Source of the DNA: Syngnathus acus
Lineage: Eukaryota > Chordata > Actinopteri > Syngnathiformes > Syngnathidae
Direction of reading: 5' to 3'
Assembly (NCBI RefSeq): GCF_901709675.1
Contig: NC_051095.1
Span: 5,083,956-5,147,955, forward strand
DNA length: 64,000 nt
The notes beneath the pieces are model-generated. The model was not told where the DNA came from. It saw only the letters and a program-made list of their open reading frames with translations, and did not search any database. Below, in pieces: positions 34,861-53,567 of this stretch. Every line of letters begins with the position of its first letter. The first letter of the stretch is position 1. A program made the translations under genes and the position numbers.

Positions 34861-37771
34861 TTAATTGTCGTTACTTTGATGAGGCGAGCGGAAGGCTCGC
34901 ATTGATTGGGCTAATTTCCCTGGAAAAGTTTCTCATTTTGTTTGCCACCTGAAGAACACGAGGGACGGGAAATATTTGCCCAATGATACCAACCATCGGG
35001 ACAAACTTTTTACATGTCAATACAGAAACCAAGATATATGTTCTCGCTGGCCATCGTGTGCATTTGGCCGTAGAATCTCGATTATCCGAGAAGCAGAGAG
35101 CGGTTCTGATGCATTGCAGCAAAAGCGAATTCAATCCGACACCTTGCGTTCCCGCCTTATGTCATGATGAGGCATAAGTGGATCATTTTGTCCCCGCGGA
35201 AAATCTTCCTGTTGCAGCTAAAAGTGGAAAGGTGTGTGTTGGGGTGGGGGAATTGTCTCCTGTTCTCACATTTTCGTAGTTTTCAGCATTATGGATTTCA
35301 GATTGAAGTTATGTTATCTTCATCGTTATTCCTCACTTTGGTTCAGTCACGTGTAGTGCGTGGTGTCTTTGTCTCAGTATCGATACGCTAAGCTAAGACG
35401 TGACAGAATAGGAAGAAAAATGATTTACCTCAAACTAAAATCCACAAAATAATGATTGGATACTTGACCTTATTAATCTTTTTGCATTATACTAAATGAT
35501 GCATGTATTACTTTTGTCCACTTAAGGTTGCCGTCCTCATATTCTACACTGTAGTATGTGTAAGGTTGAATGTGTGTGCTTTATTTTGTTTGTTGAGAGC
35601 AACACAGGTAAAATCACTTTTTCCACCCTGTTGTGTCACACTTGCCGATCTTTGACATTCCCCGAGGTTAATTTTCTTCATATATGCTAAACTGCTAGAA
35701 CGAGCCCCGCCTGAGCATACGACCGACCTCTGACCTCTCGACCCGGACGTAATCCTTCAGGATAGCTCGGTCAATCCTTTAAGATGGATTCACCTCTCCG
35801 GACGAATAAACCATTCAGTCTATTAGCGAGACCGCTCCAATTTGCGTTTTCATTGCGATCAATCGCTATGTCCTCAGAGGGATTTTCAGAAGCCACTTTT
35901 TAACGATAACGATATCAGTTCCTGAACTCATCTGTGACTTGCTGTCAAATATTCAAAGAAATAGAAATTGAAGCCAGTTGAAGTTAGGCTCTTCCTGTAG
36001 ATTCGCTCACGATCGAATTTGGGCTCATTCTTTACGGATTAAAAGCGATTTATTCATAATACCTGGCGACACATGCTTGGTCGGCGGTATGTGTAAGCCC
36101 TGTGTCGCCTTTAAAGGCGCTGTCCCTTCAAGACACGCTTTTAATTCCACAGCAGGAATAGCAGCAATATTTAACAGAAAATGTCACAAAATGTCAAGTT
36201 GGGAAAATGTCACCAGGGAAGGACTGAAGAATGACCTGAAAGCTCCCCCTTAAGATGAAATAAATATGCCCCTGTGGTGTTATAATTTTTTTTTTTCTTC
36301 CCGCCATTCATTTTCAGGCTAGAGAGAGATAAATGAACTCATTCATTTCCACCACCAAAAGTTTGATTTTTGTTGCCATATGGATATGACAGATATGATA
36401 TATAGTAACAGTGATAACTTTCCCGCCAATTCCAAATGATGAATTTGTCAATGCATCACAGTGGGACTGTGATGAATTTGGTGTAATCTGGAAGATGTTT
36501 ATCGCCGGCAAAAAGAACAGCTCTCCGTGTCCTTCAGTGCTGCTTCAATGAGCATTTATTTATTTATTTATTTATTTTAAATAATATTCTAATCGCCAAC
36601 AGTGGCGCTTTCTAAAACGGACATTGTAAGTCTCGGCAATTTTGCCAACAAATGCGTTGATTTCTTTTTTCTTTTTTTTTCTTTCAAATTATAGATATGA
36701 GACAAAAATGTTAGCTTATAAATACACAAATAAAAAATGAAAAAACACTCATAATTAACAAGATAACATAACTCAATCTACTATATATTTTTTAAAATAA
36801 TTGTTTGAATTTGTAACCCATAAATAAATATATAATTCAAATAAACAAAAATAACAAAGACAAGGATAAAAAATTGAAAAAAAAAACTGCAGACCTGCAT
36901 CACATTGTTAGCTGGAGGCAAAGGAAGGGAAGCCAGAAGTAAACATTGCTACTGTTATCTAGAAAAATGTCAACTTGTTGTGGTTTTGGTTGCCAAAACA
37001 TTCAAAGCAAAAATAAAAAAAACTGTTTGGGAAAAATAAGACAAATGTTGGCAAAGTACTTAGCAACAAAAAAAAAGATTAAACAAAAGTACATAAATTC
37101 CCAAATATACGAGGAAAAACAGTATCAGTGTCACATGATGGACATCTTCTTAGCAGTATCGTTTTTGTGGTTTGCCACTCACGTAAGCTAAGCTGCCAAA
37201 ACAAGTCTTCCAAAGCAAAGCTCGCTTTCAACAAGAGGCGTGTAGAACGCACTAGTGTGATGCCACTGATCACGGGCTGGGGGGGTGAAATCAATTTCCT
37301 CCTTTGTTCCAGGCACTGCAAGCCTTATATTGGACGCAGCATCCTGACACGGAGGAGATTGGTGGCCACTGGCCAGGATGCTGAATTTTTCATGAAGCAG
37401 GAAAGGTTAGATAAGATCCTCCCACACGCAGGAGATCGTGCACTCACAGATGCATCTCGAGAGCCCGGCCGGTCGTTCAAGGAGAAATTGTGAATGTGAC
37501 TCCCGTTGCTGAACGATTATTCACAGGCACACGTTTACAGAGTGCCACATTGCAGCATGTTGCCGTTGCTAATCCTTCATTTTTAACCTGTTAATTATGA
37601 TTACAGTTAGCTAGCGCAGATTGCATTGATGTTGCACGGCCTCCTTCGGTCCCGTGGCGGCAATCGACGCTTGTCCAAGCACTTTGAATACACAAAGTCA
37701 ATTCTGCAGTCGAGCTGGGAGTGCCATCAAATATTGATTCAATGCAGATTGCAGTTTGTTTGTTTTTTTGT

Positions 37772-38082
37772 GCTATATGCTGGCCACTCCCAATTCAGAT
37801 TTGGCGTCTATAGTCGTCTATGGCACTGAATAAAAAGTCTGCTAAATGCTAACATATAATGTAAAACGACATAGGCCGACTAAACAAAGCTAGCATCTCC
37901 CTGATGGTAAATGTCGTTTTTTGTATTGGCTATATGCTGGCCACTCCCAGTTCAGATTTGGCGTCTATAGTCGTCTATGGCACTGAATAAAAAATCTGCT
38001 ATCTAAATGCTAACATATAATATAAAACGACATAGGCCAGCTAAACAAAGCTAGCATCTCCCTGACGGTAAATGTCATCATA
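37772..38082. repeat. Tandem duplication, about 2 x 157 bp
   Basis: Unit 1 starts gctatatgctggccactccc at 37772 and unit 2 at 37929. They differ by scattered substitutions and a few-base indel (ctaaatgc/ctatctaaatgc), so it is older than the 84-bp duplication. Each unit contains the gtctat...tggcactgaat motif. Confidence 0.9.
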
Positions 38083-39458
38083 ATTTAGGTTATGTGTATC
38101 GATTAAAGACATTGATGTTTGGGGCGGGGTTAGGGTCGCTCAAATTATCTATATTATATATATATATATATGTATCTTAAATGGACAACATTAAGGCACC
38201 CAAAAATAAGGGGGGGGGGGGGGCATCTGGCTGTATTCACCCGGCATGCGTGTGCAAAAGCCGAAAGAGGAATATCGAAGCGTTGTGAGCGTCCCGTCTG
38301 TGAAAGCGCCATTAAATTGTCAGTTATGATGGATGTTCCGCCTTTCCTGCATTAACTGCTACATTAGGAGTCATTAATTCTTCAGGATGTGCACTAGAGA
38401 TCAGTGGGCCTCCCAGAGGAGGGTGTGCGTGTGCGTGCATGGCGTCTCCACCATGATGGAGAAGTGAGACGGAGAGATAAAGAGGGTGGGGTGCTCTGAC
38501 TATTGCAAATTAGCTTTGTTGTCAATCAACACTGCGAGCAGGCATATTGACGGTCATTTGCAGCCGCACCCCCTTTGCAATTACACCCACGTTTTTAAAA
38601 AATGAATTCATTTTTTATTTATTTGATTCATGGAGGGCAATTACTCTCAAAGTGTGCTACGAATACCGCTTGGGATACGCGTGAGCCTTTAAGTTGTACG
38701 CAAATGAACCACTGCTTAAGTTCAATTGAGTTTAGCTTAGATTTTGAGTAAAAAAAAAAAAAAACTGCATTTAAGCTTGACTCTTTCATGCAGTCATGCT
38801 GAATGTACCCTTAAGATCATTTTAACATTCTCGAGTAGTGATACAGGGAAGCGCCCCTGTTTGATGTTTAACACGCAGGGTATGAAAAACAAATCCTGTT
38901 CTTTTTCCTTTAAAGCAAACATCCTTGGAAATGACTATCTGGCAGCACCATGGGATCGGCCAACATGAGTCATTATTCATATTACAGTTAAAGAAACACT
39001 TATGAAGTAACCCAAACTCAGATTAAAAAAAAAATGCTTTTAAAAAAAGGAAAGCCAACTGAAACTGTATCTTACGTTTATAGAAAAAAAAAAAAATTCT
39101 TTGTCAACTAATATTAGCTCATTTTAAATGTAGTTATTTTGTCATGGCTAGTTGTTTGAGAATTTAGTTTCGTGTTGTAGTTGTCCACATATTAAATAAC
39201 TAAAACTAATACGAAATCTAAGATAAACAAAATAAAAAATGATCTAAAAATAAAAGCTCTAAAAACAAAAACTAACTACGCAGCTAGCTGAAGAATTTAT
39301 TTGATCCTGGGTTTTTTTTTTGGTTTTTAAATCCCACACTTTTTTTTTCCCCCAATCCTGCACGGGATTTTTCATCTTCTCTGGGGAGCGTCTGTTTGCC
39401 AGAGAGATGAGCGCCACTTGTTTTAGTGACTGCGACACGAGTGGGTATTGACTTTCTT

Positions 39459-39473
39459 GCCGCCATCTGGAGG
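39459..39473 (-). promoter_or_regulatory. CTCF-like motif
   Basis: The minus strand reads CCTCCAGATGGCGGC, 14 of 15 consensus positions. It lies 130 bp before a hAT copy. Confidence 0.4.
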
Positions 39474-39588
39474 GAGAGTGCCTGTTCCTGCGCAGTGCAG
39501 CAGCCTGAGCAGCTGAAATGTGTGCTTCATGCAGTAGTGTTCTAGGCTACGACCGACGGCATTACACAAACCACACACTATACAGCAT

Positions 39589-39902
39589 AGGTGGGTGTCA
39601 AACCCAAGGCCCGGGGGCCAGATACGGCCCGCCACATCATTTTATGTGGCCCGCAAAGACAAATTTTCCATGGACTTTGTGTCAATACTAAAATGACAAA
39701 TTGCCTTGACTTTTGAAAAATAGAGAAATTGCTAGCAATTTTTTATTACCATTCATCTTTTTAAAAAACAGTTTTGATTAGTTTGTGATTTCAAAACTAG
39801 TTATCAGTTTGTTGCGTATAAGGCGCTGACAGTCATAATGGCCCTCCGAAGGAAACTATGATTACGATGCGGCCTGCGACAAAAATGAGTTTGACACCCC
39901 TG
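39589..39902 (-). mobile_element. hAT-type non-autonomous transposon, copy 3, inverted and diverged
   Basis: Left end gtgggtgtcaaacccaaggc and right end gagtttgacacccctg are the family termini in reverse orientation. The GC-rich sub-terminal blocks (ggccagatacggcccgccac; ggccctccgaagg) are kept, while the centre differs from copies 1 and 2. No clear target duplication remains. Confidence 0.8.
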
Positions 39903-40303
39903 CTTTCCAGTATCGTAAAATAGTGGGAAACACGCATGTAAATTTCAAATAGGATTTTGAACAAGTTTTGCGGTAGAGAAAAGTTGAACGATACGAAGAT
40001 GTGTTTGCGCAGTACAGTATCGCTACGATAAAATCTAATACATCAAGTCACGCATGACTAATAATCTTGTGTCTAGACGCAGCTTTTAGCTTTTAGGGGT
40101 TAGCTGCTCAAATGTTGAATAATTAATAGTTGTTTTTTTTTAACCGTGTTCCAGCTCATTCTTTTTCTGCCAGTTGGCAAATAAGTTAGCGGCGACACGT
40201 CAGAAAGGTTACATTGTGTGAAAACACCTCCATAAAACAGACGTGACTCACGCGCTAAAATTAGCTTTGCCTTTTGAATTGAACTCACCTGAGAGTAGGC
40301 TCT

Positions 40304-40318
40304 TGCGCCTCCTAGTGG
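40304..40318 (-). promoter_or_regulatory. CTCF-like motif
   Basis: The minus strand reads CCACTAGGAGGCGCA, 13 of 15 consensus positions. Confidence 0.3.
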
Positions 40319-41919
40319 CACAGTCCATTCACATTAGGCGGTTCTTTTTTGCGGAGGGGTTATTGTGTTATTCTCGAGAGACTTTGAAAGTGCCATTTGA
40401 AGGCGCTTTGGGTAGGTTAGGTGTGAGGGTCACTGTTTAGTAAAGGTTAGGGTAAGGGATGAATTGGAGGTATTATATAGGTCTTCGTATTTGTTCTCTC
40501 ATGGGAAATACGGCTATTAGATTTCTTCAGAAGCCATGTGAAGGAGCAGGAAGAGTCAAATAAACCTTCCGAGTTTCCGCGCCATGCGTCTGCGGTGAAT
40601 TTGTGTCAAACAGGTGAAAGAACAGTCGAGTGGGGGAATCAGTCAAGCTTGTCGCCTTGACCTACTTGACTGTAGCGGAATACTGGAAAGCAGCTCCGGG
40701 CTCCCGTTTTTTGTTTTCTGCAGAGAAAACATGGCATTTCTGATCAAATTTAAATCAATGGCTACACTTTAAATACCAAAGCACAAATCTTGGTAAAGGT
40801 CATCTTTAAAGCGAATTGTCCAATATGAATTCAGGTCTCTGTAAAGTGAAAATAATTGTCTTTTGAATTTTGACAACGAAGGCAGATTTTAAATCTCATT
40901 GTTTTGTCATCAGGAGGGAACTTGTCTTAAAAATGTGGAAGCGATTTTGGAGATTCAGACGAATCCAGACAGGACCTAAACTCGTTGAACACAATCAATG
41001 GAGCTAAGACGCCCCATCGGTTACAGGTCACGAAAGCGATGTTGGCCAATGTTTGCCTCCGTGATTGAAGTGTCCCCCCTGTCGGGTGTACGTTAATTGA
41101 GTCCTCCCTGTAATCGCACGCAGCAAGTATGATTGGCTGGCGGGAAAAGAAAGACCGGTGGGGATTATCCTCAAGGTCTCTTGTTAAGGTTCCCAGGCGG
41201 AAAATTGAAAAGCGATTTTCTCTTGTCCTCTCCAACGTTGTGACGGGCAACTAACTGTCAAGCTTTGTGCGCTTTGAGCTCAACACCAGAAAAGTTTCCA
41301 TTATGGCTGCTAAAACATCTGACTCATTCCGCCCTACTTTTCAGTATGTATTTATTTGCGGCCGCACTAGTCAAGTTCTTTTGTGTGAGGCGGCGTTAAA
41401 CATACTCCGGCGCAATTTATCGCTCGCGCATTGTAAAGGTTGCCGAAATATCTGACACGTCCTATTTTTTTCAGTTTATTTTTGGAAATGTCTGCAGGGC
41501 TTGCAAAATTCTGGGAATTTTTTAGTTGTAAACATTCTGTAAGGATTAAACCTAATTTGGGGAAATAATCTAGGCATTTACAGAAACGAAGGTGGCTTTT
41601 AAGTATTAGGTAGCTGGTATCGGAAGCCTCCACGAGTACCCAATATCTTAAAATAAGGCTGGTATCAGCCCGATAACATTCCTGATATCGGCCTGATATC
41701 GAGCCGGGTTTCTGTACCCGCCCATTCCCAAATCTATAAATCTAACAAAAGAAATGCTCGCTGAACTGATGCAAGCATGAACATAGTTGTGTGCACCCTG
41801 ACATCCCCCCCCCTTAAAAAATTACATAAAAAATTACTTTACCATGATTCTGTGCACTCACCCCTAAAAGAAAATCACTTTGCATATTTTATATTGACTT
41901 GGGGGTGACAGAACACCAT

Positions 41920-42290
41920 GAACGCCCACCTCGGAGGGCAGCGAAGGTTGATGAGTGACAGCAGCGCCGACCAATGGCGCCTTATGGCGGCTCGGAGCCA
42001 ATCGCGGAAAGCGCGTGCGTGCGTCTGGTTGGAAGGATGGAGAGTATACTTCCGCGTCCAGTGTATGTGTATGTTGAAAAGGGAGGGAGGGGGGCGGGCG
42101 AGAAAGAGAGAGAGCGCGAGCGAGCGAGCTGTGATACGGCTGTATATATTCGCCGGCAGCACTATGTTCCTTTTAAAGACGAGCTCCTCCGTGCGCCGCT
42201 TGGCACTCAGAAATGTCGCCTGTTTGTGTGGCCCACCTGTAAAAGCGCGAGACAGGCACGAGCCAGGGGCTTCTCCTTTTTTTTTTTTTT
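41920..42290. promoter_or_regulatory. CpG-rich block with TATA-like element
   Basis: CpG-dense DNA with a GA/CG-rich tract (gagagagcgcgagcgagcg, about 42107-42127), then tgtatatattcgccgg near 42141, followed by more CpG-rich sequence. It looks like a promoter or 5' UTR and could be an alternative elavl2 start, 4.4 kb upstream of its first coding exon. No splice junction to elavl2 can be proven. Confidence 0.3.
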
Positions 42291-42984
42291 TTTTTTTTAC
42301 TTATTTGATTCCTTTTTATTTCTGTGCCCCACCTTCCCTTTTCCCTTCCGACCCCTTCTCATTTTGTTCCTGCAAGGAAGTCATTTGTGTGTTTTGATTT
42401 AATAAATATTTTATTTCCCCATCCTCATTTTATGTCGTTTGTGTTTCTTTTTATGTTTGAACTTTAAAATATTTATATTTTATATATACCATTGGCTACT
42501 TGGACGTCCGTAACTTTCATTTATAAAAACGGTAAGATGATGTTCTTTGCACGTTGTCTTGTGGCTGTCTTTCAACGGCGGACCATCTCTGGTTGCATGT
42601 GAACGCCGCGTGACGCGTTCAAGGTCCCTCGATCCGACGGGACAGACCAGAGAAGGATGGGTGTATGGATTGCTTAATGCATGAATGAGCTCTATAACGT
42701 AGCCTTCACAGCAGCGAAGACTGTTTATTGGTGGTATTGTCTTTTGTCTTTCTCTCCCCCAAATGCGGGACACGGTCCGTGGAACTTGTTTTTTTTTTTT
42801 TATCATAAATATCCCCTTGGGTGCAATTTATTTCACGTATCAATGCCAATACAACCTGCCTGTAAAAGGAATTTGTAATTCAATTCCCCCTCGGTACTAG
42901 TGAGCTGTGATGGTCTAATTTGTATTATTTATTGAATTGTTTGATAAATTTTTCCATTGTGTAACGTCCATTGGATTTATCGAG

Positions 42985-43178
42985 TACACCTGCGCCCAAT
43001 CAAGTCATACCATTTCCGGGTCGACGCTGCGCCCTTTCTGATTGGCCGAGGCCCCGATTAGTTTACTTATGCCGGCTGCGACCACACCACCGCCCCCTAT
43101 TCGCCCTCACGAAGACCGCAAAGTTCCATGAGAACAGACATTTAACAAGCCACGTCGCTTCAACACTTAACGGTAAGA
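42985..43178 (+). promoter_or_regulatory. elavl2: Candidate elavl2 promoter and non-coding first exon
   Basis: CCAAT on the plus strand at 42996-43000, an ETS-like ttccggg near 43014, an inverted CCAAT (ATTGG) at 43041-43045 and a GC box CCGCCCC at 43090-43096. A splice donor GTAAGA starts at 43173. The order is that of a CCAAT/ETS/GC promoter followed by a short leader exon on the same strand as elavl2, 3.4 kb upstream of its first coding exon. Assignment to elavl2 rests on position and strand. Confidence 0.4.
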
Positions 43179-44003
43179 CGCCATTGCGTGCTAGTGTCGA
43201 ATTGGTGCTCTCCCCCTCAAAAAAAGTTTCAGATATGGCCGAACTTCGTGAAAAGTTTTGGCGGAGCAGTGTTGCGAGCGAGTTGTTAGCCTCGTTGTTA
43301 GCTAATAGGGAGGAAGCTTCCTCGTTACCGGTGTCCCCCATTTGTGGCGAAAGGCCCACCGGCTCGTTGTGCTCCATGCATACTTTTGATATTCTCGATA
43401 TTTCAGTATATTACATATTATTTCAGTAGTCCGCACCGCTCTCTTCATTGGAGGTTTCTAGAGGAAAAATACTGTAGATGGTCGGCTCCCGTGAGTGTGC
43501 GTGTAGGTTTTGAAAAGAGGAATGAATGCACACCCTAGCTGGAAATTCATTTTGCTGTCGTTTTAACACATGACATACATTTCTCCTTCCAAAGTGTGCC
43601 CATTGCACGCTTGTCGAATAAAATGCTAATAAATTAAAGGTGAGTTTAAACGTGACTTGCTTTTTTTAACAAGTTGGCGCATGCGTGTGAGCAGCTCGCA
43701 GGTGTTGCGCTGCAGCGCAATTAAGCTTGGTGCTTCGAAGTCTTGTGAACTGTTGTAGCCGTTCGGCTTTTTAGAAAAATGTATAAAATGTATATCATGG
43801 AGCCTTTCATCATTATGTTTGAATCAAACTTGTTTTAAAAATAAAATCGTAGGTAAAGTAGCTGGTCTCTGTGTTGATTGTTCCAGGCGTTTCTCTGCAT
43901 TTAAGTGGAACATTGGGAGGAGTTCATTGTTTTAATGTATTTGTCTACTGGTACTGTAAATGAGGCGACTTTATTGTAAGGCAACCACGTGACATCCTTG
44001 AGG

Positions 44004-44024
44004 ATGGATGGATGGATGGATGGA
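44004..44024. repeat. (GATG)5 microsatellite
   Basis: Five GATG units in perfect tandem. Confidence 0.9.
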
Positions 44025-44176
44025 TCTAATGTGCAGTGAGTGTGTATGAGGCACCAAGGCGATTTTGATGAAGTGGGAGAAAGTGTACTTAATTCATTAA
44101 GGGCGACCGGATCTGTCATTGGATTAAAATGGCCTTTTTAAAATATTGCATAGAAAGCTACATGGCTACTCTATCC

Positions 44177-44347
44177 AATGGTGTCTAAACGCTGTCCTCA
44201 AGGTCCTGATCTTCATGTCTCCTTGCTGCAACACACTGCAATAAATCAGGAGCTTGTTCAGAGCTTGCTAGGATGGGCTGATGATTTGAATCAGGTGTTG
44301 TAGCAGGAAGAACGGTGGCCCTTGAGGACCAGTGTTGGACACTCCTG
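44177..44347. mobile_element. Short non-autonomous hAT-like element, second family
   Basis: The left end aatggtgtctaaacgctgtc and the inverse of the right end (ccagtgttggacactcctg) form imperfect terminal inverted repeats of about 30 bp. Flanking 8-mers CTCTATCC (44169-44176) and CTCTAACC (44348-44355) agree at 7 of 8 positions, as expected for a hAT target duplication. Too short to encode anything. Confidence 0.7.
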
Positions 44348-46570
44348 CTCTAACCTATGTCGATTTGTCTAAACAGCACTCCTCACTAATTTATGCCCCA
44401 ATAGATAGATATAGATATTGGACAACATTTCAATATCATTTCAAACTCCTAGACCTTTGCTTTTAAAGATATGGCATTAATTGATTTCCATGTGCATCTT
44501 CAGTGTGTAGGCACATGCGGCCAAAACTCTCCGTAACAACCCAGGCTTAACTTGGCTCTCTCTCACAATACGAAGCTTGTCACAGTCAAGGTGTGCCTTA
44601 TAACTGTACTACTTTCCTGTTTGGACAGAGCTGTGTTTGTGTTGTAGAAAGGACAGTCATTTAGGTGCGCTTGATTTTTGAGACTAAGGTCACAATGTTT
44701 CAAGGAAGGTTTGCTGGAAATGTTTGGTTCCATTTCCATTTGAAGTTTAGAGGGCTTTATTTTGCAAATGATAAACACAAGAGCCTTAAAACCCCAAGAA
44801 GTTTTTGTAAATTCCTGGTTTGGTCTCATAAAATTCCCTTTTCTGAAGTAAGTCGCAATGTCACACGAAAAGTCAAGTCGAGCCAATTGCCGCGGGTGTT
44901 GCATGTGCCTCCACTGTGAAGATATTTTGAATCATCACTTGTGGGGGGGGTTTTTTCTCTCCCCCCCTCCTTTTTTTTTTTTTTTTTTTCCCAAGGACGG
45001 ACATGCCGTGCGGCAGCTCGTCACGCACGCTCGGTCAATCGTGTCCTCGGCGGAGGATTCGTGCCTCCCTCGCTTCAAGTGCTGGGTCGCATCAGCGCAC
45101 GCTGAGCTCACAGTTTGCCTTGAGGTCGCGCTTTAACGAGTTCGCCGCTTAGTCACAAACGCTCCGTTATGGAGCTTAAATGTTTACAAACAGGAGCAGG
45201 ACTATTCGTACTGGAGTTATCGTGGGGGGGGGGGGGGGACACTATGTACAGTAAGGGATAGATGAGCACAAAGAAACATTTACCCGAGCACCTTTTTCTT
45301 CCATTTCCAGGCCATTCCTAAAATTTGATTCCGCTAATTGCTTGCACTTGACAGTGTTTCTCTCCTCCGTCAAACGTCTGTCTGTCTGGCTGGCTGGCTG
45401 GCTGGCACACAGTCAGTGCCTGGCGGTGTTGCGTCTCGCCAAGATTTCCCATCCAAGTGTTTATCTAATGAAATATTTGTGCCTGCAAGCGGGACGCTGG
45501 CCAGTGTTTGTGCTTTTGCGCTGAGAATGAAAGGTGGAATATGCACCAGCCACAGATTGAAGCGACAATATGTGCTTTTGCCTGCCTCTTTTGTCGACCA
45601 CAATGTCCAAATTTGATTCGATAAATCTTGGGGGGGGAAATAGCGCCCGACAGATTAAATGGCCACGAGCCCCTTTTTACAATAATCTTACTGGGCCTGA
45701 GTAATGCAGATGAAACGCATGTTTTAGTATTCGCTGATCAATTTTCGCTCACAACGTTGTCCTCGTGCCTTTTTGTCCACGAGTTGGAGCTGTGACTCCA
45801 TTCAACGACGCATCTTCCCTGAGACATTGACCGCATGACCGCGCCCCAACACCTACCACATTTACAACAATGGCGGAGTACCAGTTGGCGCAGTGGAACG
45901 CCACTGCCGAGTATAAGATTTTGCTTGTACAGCAAAATCCGCTTTGATAAACTCATGGCTCAATGTTTTTCTGCATGCTATTTAACTTTAATTCCTCTCG
46001 TCAAGTTTGACAAATAATAAAGGTTCTGACTATAATTTGTTGTTGTAAGCCTTAAGGGACCAAAAACAGTTATTTAATTATTCTGCCAAATATTGGAATT
46101 AGACTCAAGAAATCCATATTGATCGAGCCCTAATAAATTGGTCGTATTTCTTCGCAAATTTGAATTCTCTTGGTAATATCAAACTGATTCCTCAAGTGTA
46201 GCTGGTGTCACAATGGTGCATCTACCAATGCAAATTAGCATGCTAATGCTAAACAACTGCTTGTTTAGCAAGCACGACACAGAAACAGAGCAGACAATTG
46301 TCTCAGGCATATATTTTTCTTTTCCGTGGGAGTGACTACTGACTGTTGGGGGACCTTCCCTGCTTCCTCTTCTTGCTTATAAGCTGCGTGTCAGAACTGT
46401 GTGGCTGGCCGCCAACGCTTGGATGCCGCTTATTGTCCAGGATATTTTATTTATTTTGGTTGTCAAAATGATGGTGCCTGGTCGGGTGTTGGCGCGCGTT
46501 GGCCGTGGAATGTTGCCTTTGCTCTAACATGATTTTGTGTCAACATTTCAGAAGTCATCTCTACGCTAAC

Positions 46571-52273
<5,703 letters not shown>

Positions 52274-53567
52274 GCGCCGCGCACGGTCGCGCCCGTCACA
52301 TCACTTTCTTTTCCGTGAGCACTTTGGTTTTGTGCTCTCGTCGTTCCGTATTGTTGTGATTCTGTTCTCGTTTCGCTTGGTTCAGTTCTCGTTTCGCTAC
52401 AGCTAATTTTTCCAAACGTTTTTTTTTTTCTTTTGCTTGTCTAACTTTTCAATGTTCTCTGTTTTGTCTGCGCTTACTGTCTAATGGATGAAAAGACAAA
52501 AAAATTCTTAAAGCAAGTACCTTGCCAAAGAGCTCCGAACCTCTTTGATGTGGGTTTAAAAAGCGTCTATTTTTATAAAAAGAGAAATTCGGAGAAACTT
52601 TTTACAGGACCTGGAAGATAAATGATGATCAAAAAAATATTTTGTCTTTGCGAAATATCTTCATATGACATCTTATGATGCTTTGAAACTTTATGAGAAA
52701 GTTTGCAGCAGGAGAGATTTACGGCATAAACGCTCGCCGTTTGCCGTCTTTGTAGTTGAGCCTTTCGCCAGCCTTTCCCGGCCGGCGTAGTGTGGTGGAC
52801 CTGCCAGGTCCAGTCGCACTCCTGATTCAAAAAGGCTTTGTTTTTGCTTTTTTTTAAATATTGAAAGAGGAAAAGAAAGCTAAGTTAAGTATGTAAATAA
52901 GATTTTGGAGGGGCTATTTGGCCAGCTTGTGCTTTGAGTTTGATACTTTAAATTTTTGGGATGCCCCAAGTGGAAATCCTTCCTTAGTTTGCCAGATGAG
53001 GTGTTTACGGTACATTTAATTAGTCATTGGTTTGTTCTGTAAAATAGTCTTGTCAAAAAAAAAAAAAAAAGTGGGGGAAAAAGATCTATTGGAGATTTTG
53101 ATTTTGTTTTCTGTATAACCCTTCTAGATATGTGTAAAAATTGTCTTACAAACCACACTTTGGAACTCTGATTATCTTTTTGTTGATTCATATTCACTTA
53201 TCTACGAATATGTACTATTGCGTGATGCATATATGGACCTGTCGTCAGTGTATAATGGCTTCCTCCACTTGAGCGGTGAGAACGACGTAGTTGTCATTGA
53301 TTGGATGTTAGCAGTTGATGACAAACTAATAGACAACAGCGTGTGATATATGCATTATGAATATCTTTGTTATTCTTGCTTCGAGTTTCCTCCCATTTGT
53401 GTTGGTGCCTGTTGAATTTGTTTTGATCGTGAGGATATTCATTGAAGTCGTGAAGTCTAACTTGATTTGGGTTGAGTTGTTTTCTTTTGTTGGAACTTTA
53501 GTCTTTAAAGAGGATGTACATATTTTGTTTTGTTAATATTTTGGTATTGAGTCCCAATCTCCTCCCC

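Larger units (their letters stand above)
22877..36000. other. Gene desert, central part
   Basis: No recognisable protein-coding exon. It holds the POU-like site (23274), an exact 84-bp tandem duplication (24324-24491), CpG-rich candidate regulatory blocks (23085-23420, 24550-24790, 25380-25640, 30370-30620, 31330-31560, 34550-34860), AT-rich microsatellites (30117-30212) and a C-tract cluster (26832-26853). The segment 27320-27420 (ccagtgggggcactgccacc) looks like transposon debris. Confidence 0.5.
36001..41900. other. Gene desert, distal part
   Basis: AT-rich DNA with TTTA microsatellite (36556-36577), an A-rich stretch (36690-36890), the 157-bp tandem duplication (37772-38082), an AT run (38154-38170), a G15 run (about 38208-38222), hAT copy 3 and CTCF-like motifs at 39459 and 40304. 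A weak open frame at about 36967 beginning STCCGFGC superficially recalls a THAP zinc finger, but is not convincing. No gene identified. Confidence 0.5.
43190..46550 (+). other. Region upstream of elavl2 coding exons
   Basis: Contains a small open frame at about 43233-43429 (starts MAELREKFWRSS) of unknown meaning, AATAAA-type signals near 43617, a GATG microsatellite (44004-44024), a 171-bp hAT-like element, G and T homopolymers near 44945-44990 and 45222-45238, a short (GGCT)n at about 45387-45405, and otherwise unique DNA. If the promoter at 43.0 kb belongs to elavl2, this is its first intron. Confidence 0.4.

Noticed and set aside
36115-36130. RE1 right half-site on the minus strand (ggacagcgcc)
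   Set aside because: No left half nearby; half-sites are expected by chance in 64 kb.
36967-37190. Frame starting STCCGFGC, reminiscent of a THAP zinc finger
   Set aside because: Only the first cysteine pair looks right; the expected Trp, Pro and CxxH parts are missing and the frame is very A-rich.
38941-38961. Possible RE1/REST site (cagcaccatgg)
   Set aside because: Only the left half matches; the right half (ggacagcgcc) is absent at any allowed spacing.
43233-43429. 65-codon open frame beginning MAELREKFWRSS near an AATAAA-type signal
   Set aside because: No family recognised; it lies between a putative leader-exon donor and elavl2 and probably is intronic chance or transposon debris.
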